Of a stretch of DNA of 64,000 bases, positions 26,847 through 35,358 are shown one piece after another. The translations under genes and the position numbers were made by a program. The first letter of the stretch is position 1, and every line of letters starts with the position of its first letter. The DNA comes from Candidatus Saccharimonadota bacterium (GTDB lineage: Bacteria > Patescibacteriota > Saccharimonadia > Saccharimonadales > Saccharimonadaceae): assembly GCA_015655045.1 (NCBI GenBank), contig JAATFU010000007.1:62001-126000 (forward strand), written 5' to 3'. Under the pieces are notes generated by a model that saw only the letters and a program-made list of their open reading frames with translations, made no database searches and was not told the origin of the DNA.

Positions 26847-28877
26847 ATGAATCTATTGTCTCCGCTGGAACGAGTAAAGGGTATTGGTGAGAAAACAGGG
26901 GCGCAGTTTACTCTCGCGGGGCTACGGACTGTTGATGATCTTATTCATTTCTTACCGCGAGCATACGAAGACTTCTCTCATGTGACAAAGATTATTGATA
27001 TTCATCCTGGCAAAGCAACTATCCAGGCGCGATGTGAAAAGATTACAACGCGACCAGTTCGACGGGGACTACGTATTACAACTGCAACCCTTACGGATGC
27101 GACGGGCAAATTGCAGGCCGTTTGGTTTAATCAACCCTATCGGGAAGCCCAGTTAAAAGCTGGTGATGAATTCTATTTCTCGGGTGAATTTGAATTTAAC
27201 TACAATCGGTACCAACTTACCAATCCAAGCGCCGAGAAGGTGAGTGACATGCCAGTTCAAACCGATCGGATATTGCCTACGTATCGTTCTATCAAAGGTT
27301 TGAAAACAACACTAGTACGAAAGATCTTAGCCGAACTTCGCCCCCTTATGGGTATGCTATCCGAAACATTACCGGCTGCGGTTGTAAAGAGCGAGGGATT
27401 AATAAGTCATAGCCAAGCACTTCTTAACATGCATTTTCCCGAATCGCTTGAATCCCTAGAGCAGGCGCGCGAACGTTTGGCTTTTGAGGAATTATTTGAG
27501 TTATTGCTTGCCAGTCAGTTGAATCGTCAAGAGAATGCTAAACTTGTTGGTTGGCACATCCCATTCAACCAATCGGTTGTCAAACAATTCGTAGAGAAGC
27601 TACCCTTTGAGTTAACCGGTGCTCAACGTTTGGCTGCGTGGGAGATTCTGCAAGATTTTGAGCATCAAGTTCCAATGAATCGCCTGCTCCAGGGGGATGT
27701 TGGGTCTGGAAAAACTGTGGTAGCTGGTCTTGCGGCGCGTCAGGCGGCACACGAGGGATTTCAAACGGCTCTTATGGCCCCTACAGAGATACTTGCCTCT
27801 CAACATGCCGAAACACTTCAAAACTTATTAGCCCCTTTTGGCGTGACAGTGGGACTTTTGACAGGAAGCGTTAAGGGGGCAGCACGTAAGCATCTTTATA
27901 GTGCTATTGCCGAAGGAGGGGTGCAAGTTATCGTGGGCACACATGCCTTAATTCAAGAGTCGGTGAACTTTCATCGACTTGGCTTTGTCGTGATAGACGA
28001 ACAACATCGTTTCGGCGTAAAGCAGCGACAGGAACTTCTCAATAAATCCGAGCATATGCCACATTTGCTTGCAATGACAGCTACACCAATTCCACGTAGC
28101 CTCGCGTTGACCGTGTATGGGGAGCTTGATATATCAGTTCTCAATGAATTACCAAAAGGACGTAAGCCGATCGAGACTAAGATCTGGTCACCGAATAGCC
28201 GGGCCCAGCTGTATCCTCTTATCGATGTTGAGCTTGCAGCCGGTCGTCAAGCGTATGTAATTTGTAGCCTCATTGATGAAAACCCAGAGAATGAGTTAAA
28301 AAGTGTTCAAGCAGAGTTCAAAAAATTACAAAATTCAATTTTTAAACATCGGCGAATTGGCCTTCTCCATGGCAAGCTGAAAACAGATGAAAAAGAGGCG
28401 GTAATGCAGCAGTTTGTACGTGGTGAGCTTGATATCCTTGTGAGTACTAGTGTTGTTGAGGTGGGTGTCGATGTCCCTAACGCGACTGTTATGCTTATTG
28501 AAGATGCGGACCGTTTTGGCCTGAGTCAGCTGCATCAGTTACGAGGTCGAGTAGGTCGAAGCGTTCACCAGAGCTACTGTTATCTAATAACAAGTACGAG
28601 TGCTAAGCCTTCGACACGCCTTAAAGAAATTGAACGCAGTAATGATGGATTTTATCTCGCGGAAGTTGATCTAAAATTGCGTGGTCCAGGAGAGATCTAT
28701 GGACGGGCTCAACACGGCGCGCTGAATCTGCAGATTGCCACCCTGGCTGATACAAAGATGATCGCGAGAGCTCAACGAGCCGCCAAGGCCTTTGTGGGTT
28801 CGGGTTCAGATCTGCTACAATATAAGGAGTTAGCTATACGCGTTCATCAATATCAACGCCTCACCACGCTTAACTAA
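26847..28877 (+). CDS. recG: ATP-dependent DNA helicase RecG
   Basis: Branch-migrating helicase that reverses stalled forks and processes Holliday junctions, 676 residues, normal length. The N-terminal wedge/OB domain (LSPLERVKGIGEKTG onward, and TATLTDATGKLQAVWFN) is followed by the SF2 helicase core: Walker A LLQGDVGSGKTVVA near 280, VIDEQHRFGV (DExH-like), motif III TATPIPRSLAL, motif VI QLRGRVGRS. The TRG element and C-terminal helices follow. It shares the strand and 14-nt spacing with the next gene. Confidence 0.96.
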   Translation: MNLLSPLERVKGIGEKTGAQFTLAGLRTVDDLIHFLPRAYEDFSHVTKIIDIHPGKATIQARCEKITTRPVRRGLRITTATLTDATGKLQAVWFNQPYREAQLKAGDEFYFSGEFEFNYNRYQLTNPSAEKVSDMPVQTDRILPTYRSIKGLKTTLVRKILAELRPLMGMLSETLPAAVVKSEGLISHSQALLNMHFPESLESLEQARERLAFEELFELLLASQLNRQENAKLVGWHIPFNQSVVKQFVEKLPFELTGAQRLAAWEILQDFEHQVPMNRLLQGDVGSGKTVVAGLAARQAAHEGFQTALMAPTEILASQHAETLQNLLAPFGVTVGLLTGSVKGAARKHLYSAIAEGGVQVIVGTHALIQESVNFHRLGFVVIDEQHRFGVKQRQELLNKSEHMPHLLAMTATPIPRSLALTVYGELDISVLNELPKGRKPIETKIWSPNSRAQLYPLIDVELAAGRQAYVICSLIDENPENELKSVQAEFKKLQNSIFKHRRIGLLHGKLKTDEKEAVMQQFVRGELDILVSTSVVEVGVDVPNATVMLIEDADRFGLSQLHQLRGRVGRSVHQSYCYLITSTSAKPSTRLKEIERSNDGFYLAEVDLKLRGPGEIYGRAQHGALNLQIATLADTKMIARAQRAAKAFVGSGSDLLQYKELAIRVHQYQRLTTLN

Positions 28878-28891
28878 GCAAATTAGTATAT

Positions 28892-29704
28892 ATGTATGCA
28901 GGAACTACTTTCCGCCGCGGTTCTGGAAGAATTGTTGGTGTTCATCAAAAGATTGATCGCATTGCTCGGCGACATTTGAAGCGGTATATTAATACGTCGG
29001 TCTTTCCGACCATTGACCAAATTCTCCACTTTGAAGGCAATAATGGCCCCGATGGCATTAAACGAAAGAGCCCCTCGAAGGATGAGCCATGGCACTATAT
29101 CGATCCCACAAATCCGGCCGATCGTGGCTTGGTTGACATTATTAATGACCACATGTTTAACCTGGTTAAAGCGCTTCGTACCTCTAACCGTGAGCGAGCC
29201 TCATTTGAAGCGGCATGGCTTGCCCATGCAGTCGTCGATGGCCTAACGCCCGCCCATCACTATCCGCTCAATGATAAGATTGAAGAACTATGGGGTAAGC
29301 CTCATCATGAAAGACTAACAGTCAAAGACAAGAATTTTATTAAAGGCATCAACCGTAGAGATACCGTTTCGAAAAATTGGCAATATTGGGGAGCGGGTGG
29401 TGTATTCACAGCTCATTTATCTTTCGAGCTTGGGATCGCTTCAATGGTTGCTCCCCTTGGCTTTGCGGACGCTTGGCCATCGAAGCAGGATATTGAAGAT
29501 TTAGAAGCCTATGGTTTCGAGGCTGTTTTCTTACGAGCCCTACATCGTATTGATGAGTTAAAGTTATATGATGCTTTTGGTCAGTCTGGTTGGACACGAC
29601 CTTTAGCAACTCAAGCAAAAAAGCAGTTACTGCCAGAGATCATTAATACCGTCTGCCTTGCATGGTATTATGCGGTCTTTATGTCACAGGCTTCAGCCTC
29701 ATGA
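28892..29704 (+). CDS. Putative zinc-dependent phospholipase C-like protein
   Basis: 270 residues, no signal peptide. Histidine-rich segments resemble the zinc ligands of the phospholipase C / P1 nuclease fold: HFEGNNGPDG near 48, WHYID near 68, and AWLAHAVVDGLTPAHHYP near 110, close in form to the HxxxD...H ligand helix of that fold. I infer the fold from this pattern only; the reaction is unknown and a non-enzymatic role is possible. The gene follows recG by 14 nt and overlaps rsmD by 4 nt (ATGA), so it is part of a recG-rsmD operon. Confidence 0.5.
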   Translation: MYAGTTFRRGSGRIVGVHQKIDRIARRHLKRYINTSVFPTIDQILHFEGNNGPDGIKRKSPSKDEPWHYIDPTNPADRGLVDIINDHMFNLVKALRTSNRERASFEAAWLAHAVVDGLTPAHHYPLNDKIEELWGKPHHERLTVKDKNFIKGINRRDTVSKNWQYWGAGGVFTAHLSFELGIASMVAPLGFADAWPSKQDIEDLEAYGFEAVFLRALHRIDELKLYDAFGQSGWTRPLATQAKKQLLPEIINTVCLAWYYAVFMSQASAS

Positions 29705-30246
29705 AAATTCGTATTATCGCCGGAAGCTTCGGGAGCCGTACGATTCAAGCTCCAGACGGCCACACGACGCACCCCATGAGTGAGCGAATTCGGAATGCTA
29801 TCTTCAATAGTATTAAAGACGAGCTGGCAGACGCGGTGATTCTTGATGCTTTCGCAGGTTCAGGTGCCTTAGGAATTGAAGCAATCAGTCGTGGTGCGGC
29901 CCATGCAACCTTTGTTGAAAAAGACCGTATTGCGGGTCGCATCATTGATGAGAATATAAAAACACTCAAGATTAACGATCAAACAAAGGTTATTCACGGA
30001 AGTGTGAAGGGATGGGTTAATCGGACGAATGTACGCTACGATATCATTTTTGCTGATCCACCCTATGCGACACCACAGTTTTCCACAGTTATAAAATTGT
30101 TTAGACTATTAAAACCAAATGGGCTTATGGTACTATCATACCCAGGTAGGGGTGAGGCGCCGACCGAAACGGGAGTTGTTGTGGTGGACAATCGTAGTTA
30201 CGGAACCGCGGCACTCGCGTACTACCGTAAAAAGGATGCTGAATAG
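29701..30246 (+). CDS. rsmD: 16S rRNA (guanine-966-N2)-methyltransferase RsmD
   Basis: Rossmann-fold methylase acting on G966 of 16S rRNA, 181 residues. MKIRIIAGSFGSRTIQAP is the characteristic N-terminus, with PMSERIRNAIFN for RNA contact. LDAFAGSGALGIEAISRGA is the SAM motif I, and IIFADPPYAT holds the catalytic DPPY. A longer frame begins at 29662, but the ATG at 29701 overlaps the upstream stop and matches the family N-terminus. The transcription terminator overlaps its last codons. Confidence 0.95.
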   Translation: MKIRIIAGSFGSRTIQAPDGHTTHPMSERIRNAIFNSIKDELADAVILDAFAGSGALGIEAISRGAAHATFVEKDRIAGRIIDENIKTLKINDQTKVIHGSVKGWVNRTNVRYDIIFADPPYATPQFSTVIKLFRLLKPNGLMVLSYPGRGEAPTETGVVVVDNRSYGTAALAYYRKKDAE

Positions 30247-30257
30247 GCATCCTTTTT
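30229..30257 (+). terminator. Terminator overlapping the rsmD stop codon
   Basis: GGATGC / GCATCC stem with a 7-nt loop, flanked by five A and five T, so it can act on both strands. Confidence 0.85.
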
Positions 30258-30271
30258 GATTTCATTGATTA

Positions 30272-30691
30272 TTACTCAAGATCTCTTAGCCCGTACCGGT
30301 GCCCAAAATCTCGAATGTATGTCTCGGCTTTTTCTGCGGTTGTAAAATTAACTTCATCGGTGCCCACACTAGCGATTACTCGCATGTCATCACCACCGCT
30401 AATACTAATTGATTCGACAAACCGAGTAGCATCCCCGTAGACAGAGTAGCTCAAGTAGTGATTAACGAATGCGCCTTCAGTTCCCCGGGTAACTTCTAAT
30501 GGAAAAACATCAACCTCTCCCTCGAGCATCATGCCATCATCTAATGGAATAACGTCGGATTGCGTAGATTGATTAATAACACGAGGAAGACCTTCTGGAT
30601 AAACAGCGTGTAAGATGGAATATCGTAAAGCTTCTCTTCGTGAGAATGGTTGAAAATCACTTTTATCTTGTGGCCTGGCTTCGTTGTACAT
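30272..30691 (-). CDS. Hypothetical protein, 139 aa
   Basis: Unrecognised soluble acidic protein starting MYNEARPQDKSDFQ. The middle is rich in beta-type segments (HYLSYSVYGDATRFVESISI) and the end is helical (TTAEKAETYIRDFGHRYGL). No membrane segment or cysteine cluster is present. A TATGAT box ends 6 nt before the ATG at 30691, so I reject the longer frame to 30709 and call a leaderless gene. It is convergent with rsmD and shares the bidirectional terminator. Confidence 0.65.
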   Translation of the reverse strand: MYNEARPQDKSDFQPFSRREALRYSILHAVYPEGLPRVINQSTQSDVIPLDDGMMLEGEVDVFPLEVTRGTEGAFVNHYLSYSVYGDATRFVESISISGGDDMRVIASVGTDEVNFTTAEKAETYIRDFGHRYGLRDLE

Positions 30692-30697
30692 GCACTT

Positions 30698-30703
30698 ATC
30701 ATA
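30698..30703 (-). promoter_or_regulatory. Leaderless -10 box for the 139-aa gene
   Basis: TATGAT on the minus strand, 6 nt before the ATG at 30691. Confidence 0.65.
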
Positions 30704-30763
30704 GCGCACCCAATCAGCAATGCGATGATGTTTTGTGAGAGTTGGCTAAGTTAGTATGAGCAA

Positions 30764-32101
30764 TTAGACAACCGTTATGGTGCCTCTATTAATACCCATG
30801 GCGCAGGTGATCTTATAGGTGCCGGGTGACTCTGTCCTGAAACTAAGGACCTGTTTCTTGCCTTTTTCGAGTAATAAAGGCTTTTCAAATAGCCCCGGAA
30901 TCATAATGGTGCTCATACAACCCTGGCCATCATCTTGAGAATCTACAATGAGCTTGTAGTCGGTGTGCGATTTAAGCGTAAAGGTAGCAGGAATGATATC
31001 TTTGGCTAAGGTATAGGTTGTTACGAGGGTCTGTCCGTTGCTAGCCTGGGTGCTGGCTACACTCTTTCGTGCGAATGAGGGCACGGGAAGTCCAGTGAGT
31101 GTATAACCACTATTAATATTAAGAAGCGCCATAACCATGACGGCAATCCCTGTGATTTTGAAAAAACGACCCGACGATTTCCCCTTAATAAGAGAGGTAA
31201 GGCTCCCAATTCCAAGCAACCCCGGGGCGGTTCCGATTGCAAACACACTCATAACGATCGCACCGGTTATAAAGCTACCCGTACTCATAGCATATAGTTG
31301 CATCACCTGGGTGAACCCACACGGAAGAAAGAAACTGATTGTGCCAAGAGCAATAGCGCTCGAGTGGCTATATTCCTTATCGGTATGCTTCTGGAGCCCA
31401 AGGAATCTAGCGATTGCAGGTGGAAGCGTAAAACCACCGGCGCTTACTCGCGGCATGATGCTTGTAAGCTGTAATCCAAGGCTAAACATAACCACGCCAA
31501 CAATAATCATGAGAATACCAAGTGGGGCGCCTTGAAGTTGAACCGTAGCTCCTAATAACCCAATGAGACCGCCAAGAATGAAGAAAGAAACAATACGACT
31601 AACGTTAAAGAAGATATGAGGACGAAACTTTTGCATAACTGTAGCAGTAGGATGCTTCTTTGCGTGACGGGCAGAAAGACTAAGCACCAGGCCGCCGACG
31701 AGTGCCATACAGGTTGAGAGGCCTGCGGCGAGACCTGTTAATAGCGCAACACCAATACCGCCGCTTGCAATGTTACCAGTGGTGATAATTTTATTAACAC
31801 CGAAGAGGTTGTAGAGGATAGCGAGTACCCCAATAATAAGTATGCCGATACAAAGATCTTTGTAGTCTGATGGATTATGGCTTAGCCATGGCTGTTTCTT
31901 TTTACCGATTGTATACCCGGCGGTTTGAACAGCTCGGAGGAGCTCCTTTTGACTCGGGGGAGAGGTAACATCAAGTGTGGCTGTCTTTGTCTTTAGACTT
32001 ACAGAAACGCGAGTAACGCGAGGCACTTTCTCGAGGTGTTGACCAATGGTAATTTCGCAAGCACGACAGTGCATGCCTTCAATCGGAATGGTTAATTTCA
32101 T
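30764..32101 (-). CDS. HMA domain - TauE/SafE-DsbD-like transporter - cupredoxin-like fusion
   Basis: 445 residues in three parts. An N-terminal heavy-metal-associated domain has the metal site GMHCRAC. About six membrane helices then resemble the DsbD_2/SafE (TauE-type) family, with cysteines in LSTCMALVGG and FFLPCGFTQVM placed as in DsbD-like proteins. The ~100-residue C-terminal domain looks like a cupredoxin (MSTIMIPGL, YKITCAMGINRGTITVV). Copper handling at the membrane is likely, either export or loading. It is divergent from the arsR-type copper operon. I start at the ATG at 32101 (GGGGGAG upstream), not at the longer frame to 32131. Confidence 0.8.
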   Translation of the reverse strand: MKLTIPIEGMHCRACEITIGQHLEKVPRVTRVSVSLKTKTATLDVTSPPSQKELLRAVQTAGYTIGKKKQPWLSHNPSDYKDLCIGILIIGVLAILYNLFGVNKIITTGNIASGGIGVALLTGLAAGLSTCMALVGGLVLSLSARHAKKHPTATVMQKFRPHIFFNVSRIVSFFILGGLIGLLGATVQLQGAPLGILMIIVGVVMFSLGLQLTSIMPRVSAGGFTLPPAIARFLGLQKHTDKEYSHSSAIALGTISFFLPCGFTQVMQLYAMSTGSFITGAIVMSVFAIGTAPGLLGIGSLTSLIKGKSSGRFFKITGIAVMVMALLNINSGYTLTGLPVPSFARKSVASTQASNGQTLVTTYTLAKDIIPATFTLKSHTDYKLIVDSQDDGQGCMSTIMIPGLFEKPLLLEKGKKQVLSFRTESPGTYKITCAMGINRGTITVV

Positions 32102-32203
32102 AATGGTCACGTCTCCCCCTTGTCTGATCATTGTATAGGGCCATAACAGTAAATTTGATACTGATACAGGCTAAGCATAGCAAGCAGATCATGTATATGC
32201 AAG

Positions 32204-32221
32204 TATTTGAATATACGAATA
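32204..32221. promoter_or_regulatory. Imperfect palindrome, likely ArsR-type operator
   Basis: TATTTGAATATACGAATA, matching its own reverse complement at 14 of 18 positions by eye. It covers the expected -35 position of the regulator gene and lies between divergent copper genes, as for many ArsR/SmtB sites. Confidence 0.6.
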
Positions 32222-32225
32222 TCCA

Positions 32226-32234
32226 TGCTACTAT
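32226..32234 (+). promoter_or_regulatory. Extended -10, leaderless promoter of the copper operon
   Basis: TGC-TACTAT (32229-32234) ends 6 nt before the ATG at 32241. Confidence 0.65.
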
Positions 32235-32240
32235 TTATGT

Positions 32241-32741
32241 ATGTATCAGCAATTATTTTCTACTCAAGAGGAAATGTTTAAGGTCTTAGCTAACCAAAAA
32301 AGACTAGAGATTATTCAGCTGCTTGGCGGACGGGAGTTATCGGTTTCACAGATGGTCGAGATGCTCGGCTTACCCCAGGCTAACCTATCTCAACATCTAG
32401 CCTTACTTCGACAGGCGAAAGTAGTTACCTATCGCCGTAGTGGACAGACACTCTACTACCAACTGACAGATCAACGTATATCGGCAGCACTTGATATGAT
32501 ACGTAGCATCCTGATTGATAGTGATGCCATAGCTCCTGAGGACTATGAGCTCCTGTCTAGTTCACAGGGGCTATATCCGATCGTAAAGGATGTTGTGTGC
32601 GGAATGCGCCTTAGCCAATCTCGAGCGGGCGATCATCTTCACTTTCAAGGTCATGAATATTATTTCTGTGCTTCTGGTTGTCGTCAGAAATTTGAAGCAG
32701 AGCCTGCCCTATATATAAAGAAGGAGCTACTCTATGTATAA
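32241..32741 (+). CDS. ArsR-family regulator fused to a YHS metal-binding domain
   Basis: 166 residues. The N-terminal ~95 residues are a winged helix of the ArsR/SmtB type (LANQKRLEIIQLLGG, then LSVSQMVEMLGLPQANLSQH as the recognition region). The C-terminal ~50 residues form a YHS domain: DVVCGMRL, then GHEYYFCASGCRQKFEAEP, with three cysteines able to bind a metal. The fusion suggests that the YHS domain is the copper sensor that releases the promoter. It is the first gene of the operon and probably represses itself and the divergent gene via the palindrome at 32204. Confidence 0.88.
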   Translation: MYQQLFSTQEEMFKVLANQKRLEIIQLLGGRELSVSQMVEMLGLPQANLSQHLALLRQAKVVTYRRSGQTLYYQLTDQRISAALDMIRSILIDSDAIAPEDYELLSSSQGLYPIVKDVVCGMRLSQSRAGDHLHFQGHEYYFCASGCRQKFEAEPALYIKKELLYV

Positions 32742-33105
32742 GCTAATGGTTTTGATAGCTTTAGTACTCATTATCATTTTCATTATCTGGTGGTTCTTTG
32801 GGAAACGCACTACAAAGTCAGTAGCCGCAACAAGGCAGGGTAATAAGCAAGTCGTCGAGATTGTTGTGGATGGCGGCTTCAGCCCAAAAGTGGTCGTACT
32901 TGAGCGAGATGTGCCTGCCGATATTATTTTTACCCGGAGAGATGCTTCGGCCTGTTTTGAAGAAGTGGTACTCCCGGATTTTGGTACTCGGGCGCATTTA
33001 CCTATTGGTAAGGCGTATACGATCACAGTGACACCACACGTAGCGGGCGAGTATCAGTATACTTGTGGTATGAACATGTTCTTTGGAAAAGTGGTCGTCA
33101 AGTGA
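32734..33105 (+). CDS. Membrane-anchored cupredoxin
   Basis: 123 residues. An N-terminal hydrophobic helix ([19 protein letters not shown]) anchors a small beta domain outside the cell. The domain ends in [18 protein letters not shown], the Cys-x-Met ligand loop of cupredoxin-like proteins; [15 protein letters not shown] and [12 protein letters not shown] are family-typical strands. It probably binds copper and passes it to or from the ATPase encoded next. GGAG lies 7 nt before the ATG, and the gene overlaps the regulator by 8 nt. Confidence 0.85.
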   Translation: MYKLMVLIALVLIIIFIIWWFFGKRTTKSVAATRQGNKQVVEIVVDGGFSPKVVVLERDVPADIIFTRRDASACFEEVVLPDFGTRAHLPIGKAYTITVTPHVAGEYQYTCGMNMFFGKVVVK

Positions 33106-34997
33106 GTATACGTACTCGCCTACTCGTTAGTCTCATTTTAACTCTTCCTCTAATAGCGACAATGTTTGGGCTGAAACTTCCGGGTGATATGCCGACAATG
33201 ATTGTGCTATCGTCGGGTGTCATGCTTATCGGTGGTGGTCCATTCTTTGTGAGTGCTGCGAAATCATTTAAAAACCATGCTTCTAACATGGACACACTCA
33301 TAGCGCTTGGTACGGGTACCGCATATGTGTATAGCTTATATGCTACCATCTTTAATATGCACTTTTATTTTGAGATTGCTGCTTTTCTTATTGTCCTCAT
33401 TTTGCTTGGTCAATGGCTCGAAGAGGTTACGAAGAGCCGAGCTTCCAACGCAGTTGAGAAGCTTATCGAGCTTCAGGCAAAAGAAGCAACGGTTATGAGA
33501 GACGGCTTGGCGACGAGGGTAGCGCTTGAAGACGTAGTAGTTGGTGACATTCTCCTTGTAAAACCTGGCGAAAAGATTGCCGTTGATGGTGAAATTACAG
33601 AAGGAAATTCAAGTGTTGATGAGTCAATGATTACGGGTGAGAGTATACCGGTTGAGAAGCAAGTTGGCGATCGGGTGGTTGGTGCGACGCTCAATGGACA
33701 GGGTAGCTTTTTATTCCGAGCAACACACGTGGGGAGTCATACTCTATTGGCGCAGATTGTTGAGTTAGTACAAAAAGCTCAAGCGAGCCGAGCTCCTATT
33801 CAGAGATTGGTCGATCAAGTATCTAACATATTTGTACCGGCTGTTCTTATAATCGCTATTATTACTTTTGCAATTTGGTATGTATTCCTAGGGGCTAGCT
33901 TTGCTGCAGCGCTACTATTCGCTGTATCGGTTATTATTATTGCCTGTCCGTGTGCCCTCGGCATTGCGACGCCAACCGCTCTTATAGCCGGAACTGGTCG
34001 TGGTGCCCGTATAGGTATTTTAATTAAAAGTGGTGAAGTTTTAGAATCAGCCCGAGACATTAAAACAATAGTGTTTGATAAAACGGGGACAATTACCGAA
34101 GGTAAGCCCGTCGTGACCGATATTATTGGAGACGTCCAACAGGTACTAAGTATAGCGGCTTCACTCGAGGCGGCTTCAGAACATCCTCTTGCTCAGGCGA
34201 TTTTAGGAGCTGCGAAACAGAAGAACATTCGGCTCCACCCGGTAGCTGGCTTTATGGCGAGTACCGGTCAGGGTATCAAGGGTACAATAGCACACCAACA
34301 GGAATTTGTTGGCAATCAGGCATGGTTTGGGGTGAATGAGTTTGACATTAAAAAGTTTGCGTCAGATGCAAAGAGACTTGAGGATGAAGGTAAGACCATC
34401 GTATTCGTGGGAAATGCAGCCAACGTGTATGGCTTGATTGCAATTCAGGATCGACCAAAGAGTACCTCGGCTGAGGCGATTGTTAGTTTTTATCGGCAAG
34501 GCTTTCATACGGTTATGATTACTGGCGATAATGTAGGTACAGCGCAGGTAATTGCGCATCAGGTGGGTATTGAGACGGTTATTGCTGGTGTGCTTCCAGC
34601 GGACAAGGCGGAACGCGTCAGGTTACTACAAGAGCAAGGTAAAGTTGCCTTTATTGGTGATGGCATTAATGATGCGCCCGCTTTAGCCCAAGCCGATCTG
34701 GGTATCGCAATGGGGGGCGGGACAGATGTCGCAATCGAAGCTGGAGGCATCGTGCTTGTAAAGAATGACCTAAAAGACGCTTTCTTAGCACTTCGACTAA
34801 GCCAGAAAACATTTGGTCGTATTAAACTTAATTTATTTTGGGCCTTTATATACAATACAGCCGGTATTCCAATTGCAGCTGGTATCTTCTCGGGTGTAGG
34901 CCTAACTCTTAACCCTGCTCTAGCTGGCGCAGCCATGGCGTTTAGCTCCTTATCTGTCGTTATTAGCTCGTTGCTGCTTAATCGTGTCAAACTATAG
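33102..34997 (+). CDS. copA: Copper-translocating P1B-type ATPase
   Basis: Heavy-metal pump, 631 residues from a GTG that overlaps the upstream stop by 4 nt. Motifs in order: actuator TGES ([11 protein letters not shown]), intramembrane CPC ([14 protein letters not shown]), phosphorylation DKTGT, the P1B histidine-proline (ASEHPLAQA), and hinge [12 protein letters not shown]. The N-terminal HMA domain usual for CopA is absent; the divergent fusion carries one instead, and the upstream cupredoxin may also deliver metal. CPC with no Zn/Cd-type residues supports copper. A strong terminator follows 40 nt downstream. Confidence 0.93.
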   Translation: MSIRTRLLVSLILTLPLIATMFGLKLPGDMPTMIVLSSGVMLIGGGPFFVSAAKSFKNHASNMDTLIALGTGTAYVYSLYATIFNMHFYFEIAAFLIVLILLGQWLEEVTKSRASNAVEKLIELQAKEATVMRDGLATRVALEDVVVGDILLVKPGEKIAVDGEITEGNSSVDESMITGESIPVEKQVGDRVVGATLNGQGSFLFRATHVGSHTLLAQIVELVQKAQASRAPIQRLVDQVSNIFVPAVLIIAIITFAIWYVFLGASFAAALLFAVSVIIIACPCALGIATPTALIAGTGRGARIGILIKSGEVLESARDIKTIVFDKTGTITEGKPVVTDIIGDVQQVLSIAASLEAASEHPLAQAILGAAKQKNIRLHPVAGFMASTGQGIKGTIAHQQEFVGNQAWFGVNEFDIKKFASDAKRLEDEGKTIVFVGNAANVYGLIAIQDRPKSTSAEAIVSFYRQGFHTVMITGDNVGTAQVIAHQVGIETVIAGVLPADKAERVRLLQEQGKVAFIGDGINDAPALAQADLGIAMGGGTDVAIEAGGIVLVKNDLKDAFLALRLSQKTFGRIKLNLFWAFIYNTAGIPIAAGIFSGVGLTLNPALAGAAMAFSSLSVVISSLLLNRVKL

Positions 34998-35036
34998 CAT
35001 CCTTGCGGAGTAGATCTCATAACGAAGAGTGCTCAT

Positions 35037-35076
35037 AACAACAAAAGTCCCGAGTTTCCGCGGAACTTTTGTTGTT
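35037..35076 (+). terminator. Terminator of the copper operon
   Basis: AACAACAAAAGT / ACTTTTGTTGTT, a 12-bp perfect outer stem closed by a GC-rich inner part. Confidence 0.85.
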
Positions 35077-35190
35077 CAAATCGAGTTACTTGCTGGGTGT
35101 GACCGAAAGGGACATGTATTTACTCCTAGTAAAAGTCTGGGGTGACTATCTAGAGCGTCGTATAAGATAGGAGTTCTGGCAAGCATAAAC
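35077..35190. other. Unassigned spacer between two terminators
   Basis: About 115 bp with no supported frame. It contains a 7-bp inverted repeat (ACTCCTA ... TAGGAGT) around 35124 and 35167. A small RNA ending at the 35191-35218 terminator is possible, but I see no convincing promoter. Confidence 0.3.
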
Positions 35191-35218
35191 AAAAAAGACA
35201 GAGTTAAACTGTCTTTTT
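35191..35218. terminator. Terminator after tRNA-Leu(CAG)
   Basis: AAAAAGACAG / CTGTCTTTTT stem with a 7-nt loop and T-runs on both strands. For the minus-strand tRNA it lies 14 nt past the CCA end. Confidence 0.8.
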
Positions 35219-35231
35219 CTAATTAGCTACT

Positions 35232-35317
35232 TGGTACGCGAGAGAAGACTCGAACTTCCACGTCCCGAAGGACACTAGCACCTGAAGCTAGCGCGTCTAC
35301 CATTCCGCCACTCGCGC
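35232..35317 (-). tRNA. tRNA-Leu(CAG)
   Basis: 86-nt class II tRNA. The acceptor GCGCGAG pairs with CTCGCGT (first pair G-U), the discriminator is A and CCA is encoded. The anticodon stem CTAGC/GCTAG holds loop TTCAGGT, giving anticodon CAG (plus-strand 35282-35284). A long variable arm (GTCC TTCG GGAC) and GTTCGAGTC in the T loop complete it. It reads CUG codons. Confidence 0.95.
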
Positions 35318-35326
35318 GTACCTCTT

Positions 35327-35355
35327 AGCATAGCCTTCAATCAAACGATTTTCAA
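35327..35355 (-). promoter_or_regulatory. Promoter of tRNA-Leu(CAG)
   Basis: On the minus strand, -35 TTGAAA (plus 35350-35355), 17-bp spacer, -10 TATGCT (plus 35327-35332), 9 nt before the mature 5' end. Confidence 0.7.
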
Positions 35356-35358
35356 GTA

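Noticed and set aside
35077-35190. Small RNA between two terminators
   Set aside because: Flanking terminators and a 7-bp inverted repeat are suggestive, but no convincing promoter or known RNA signature is present.
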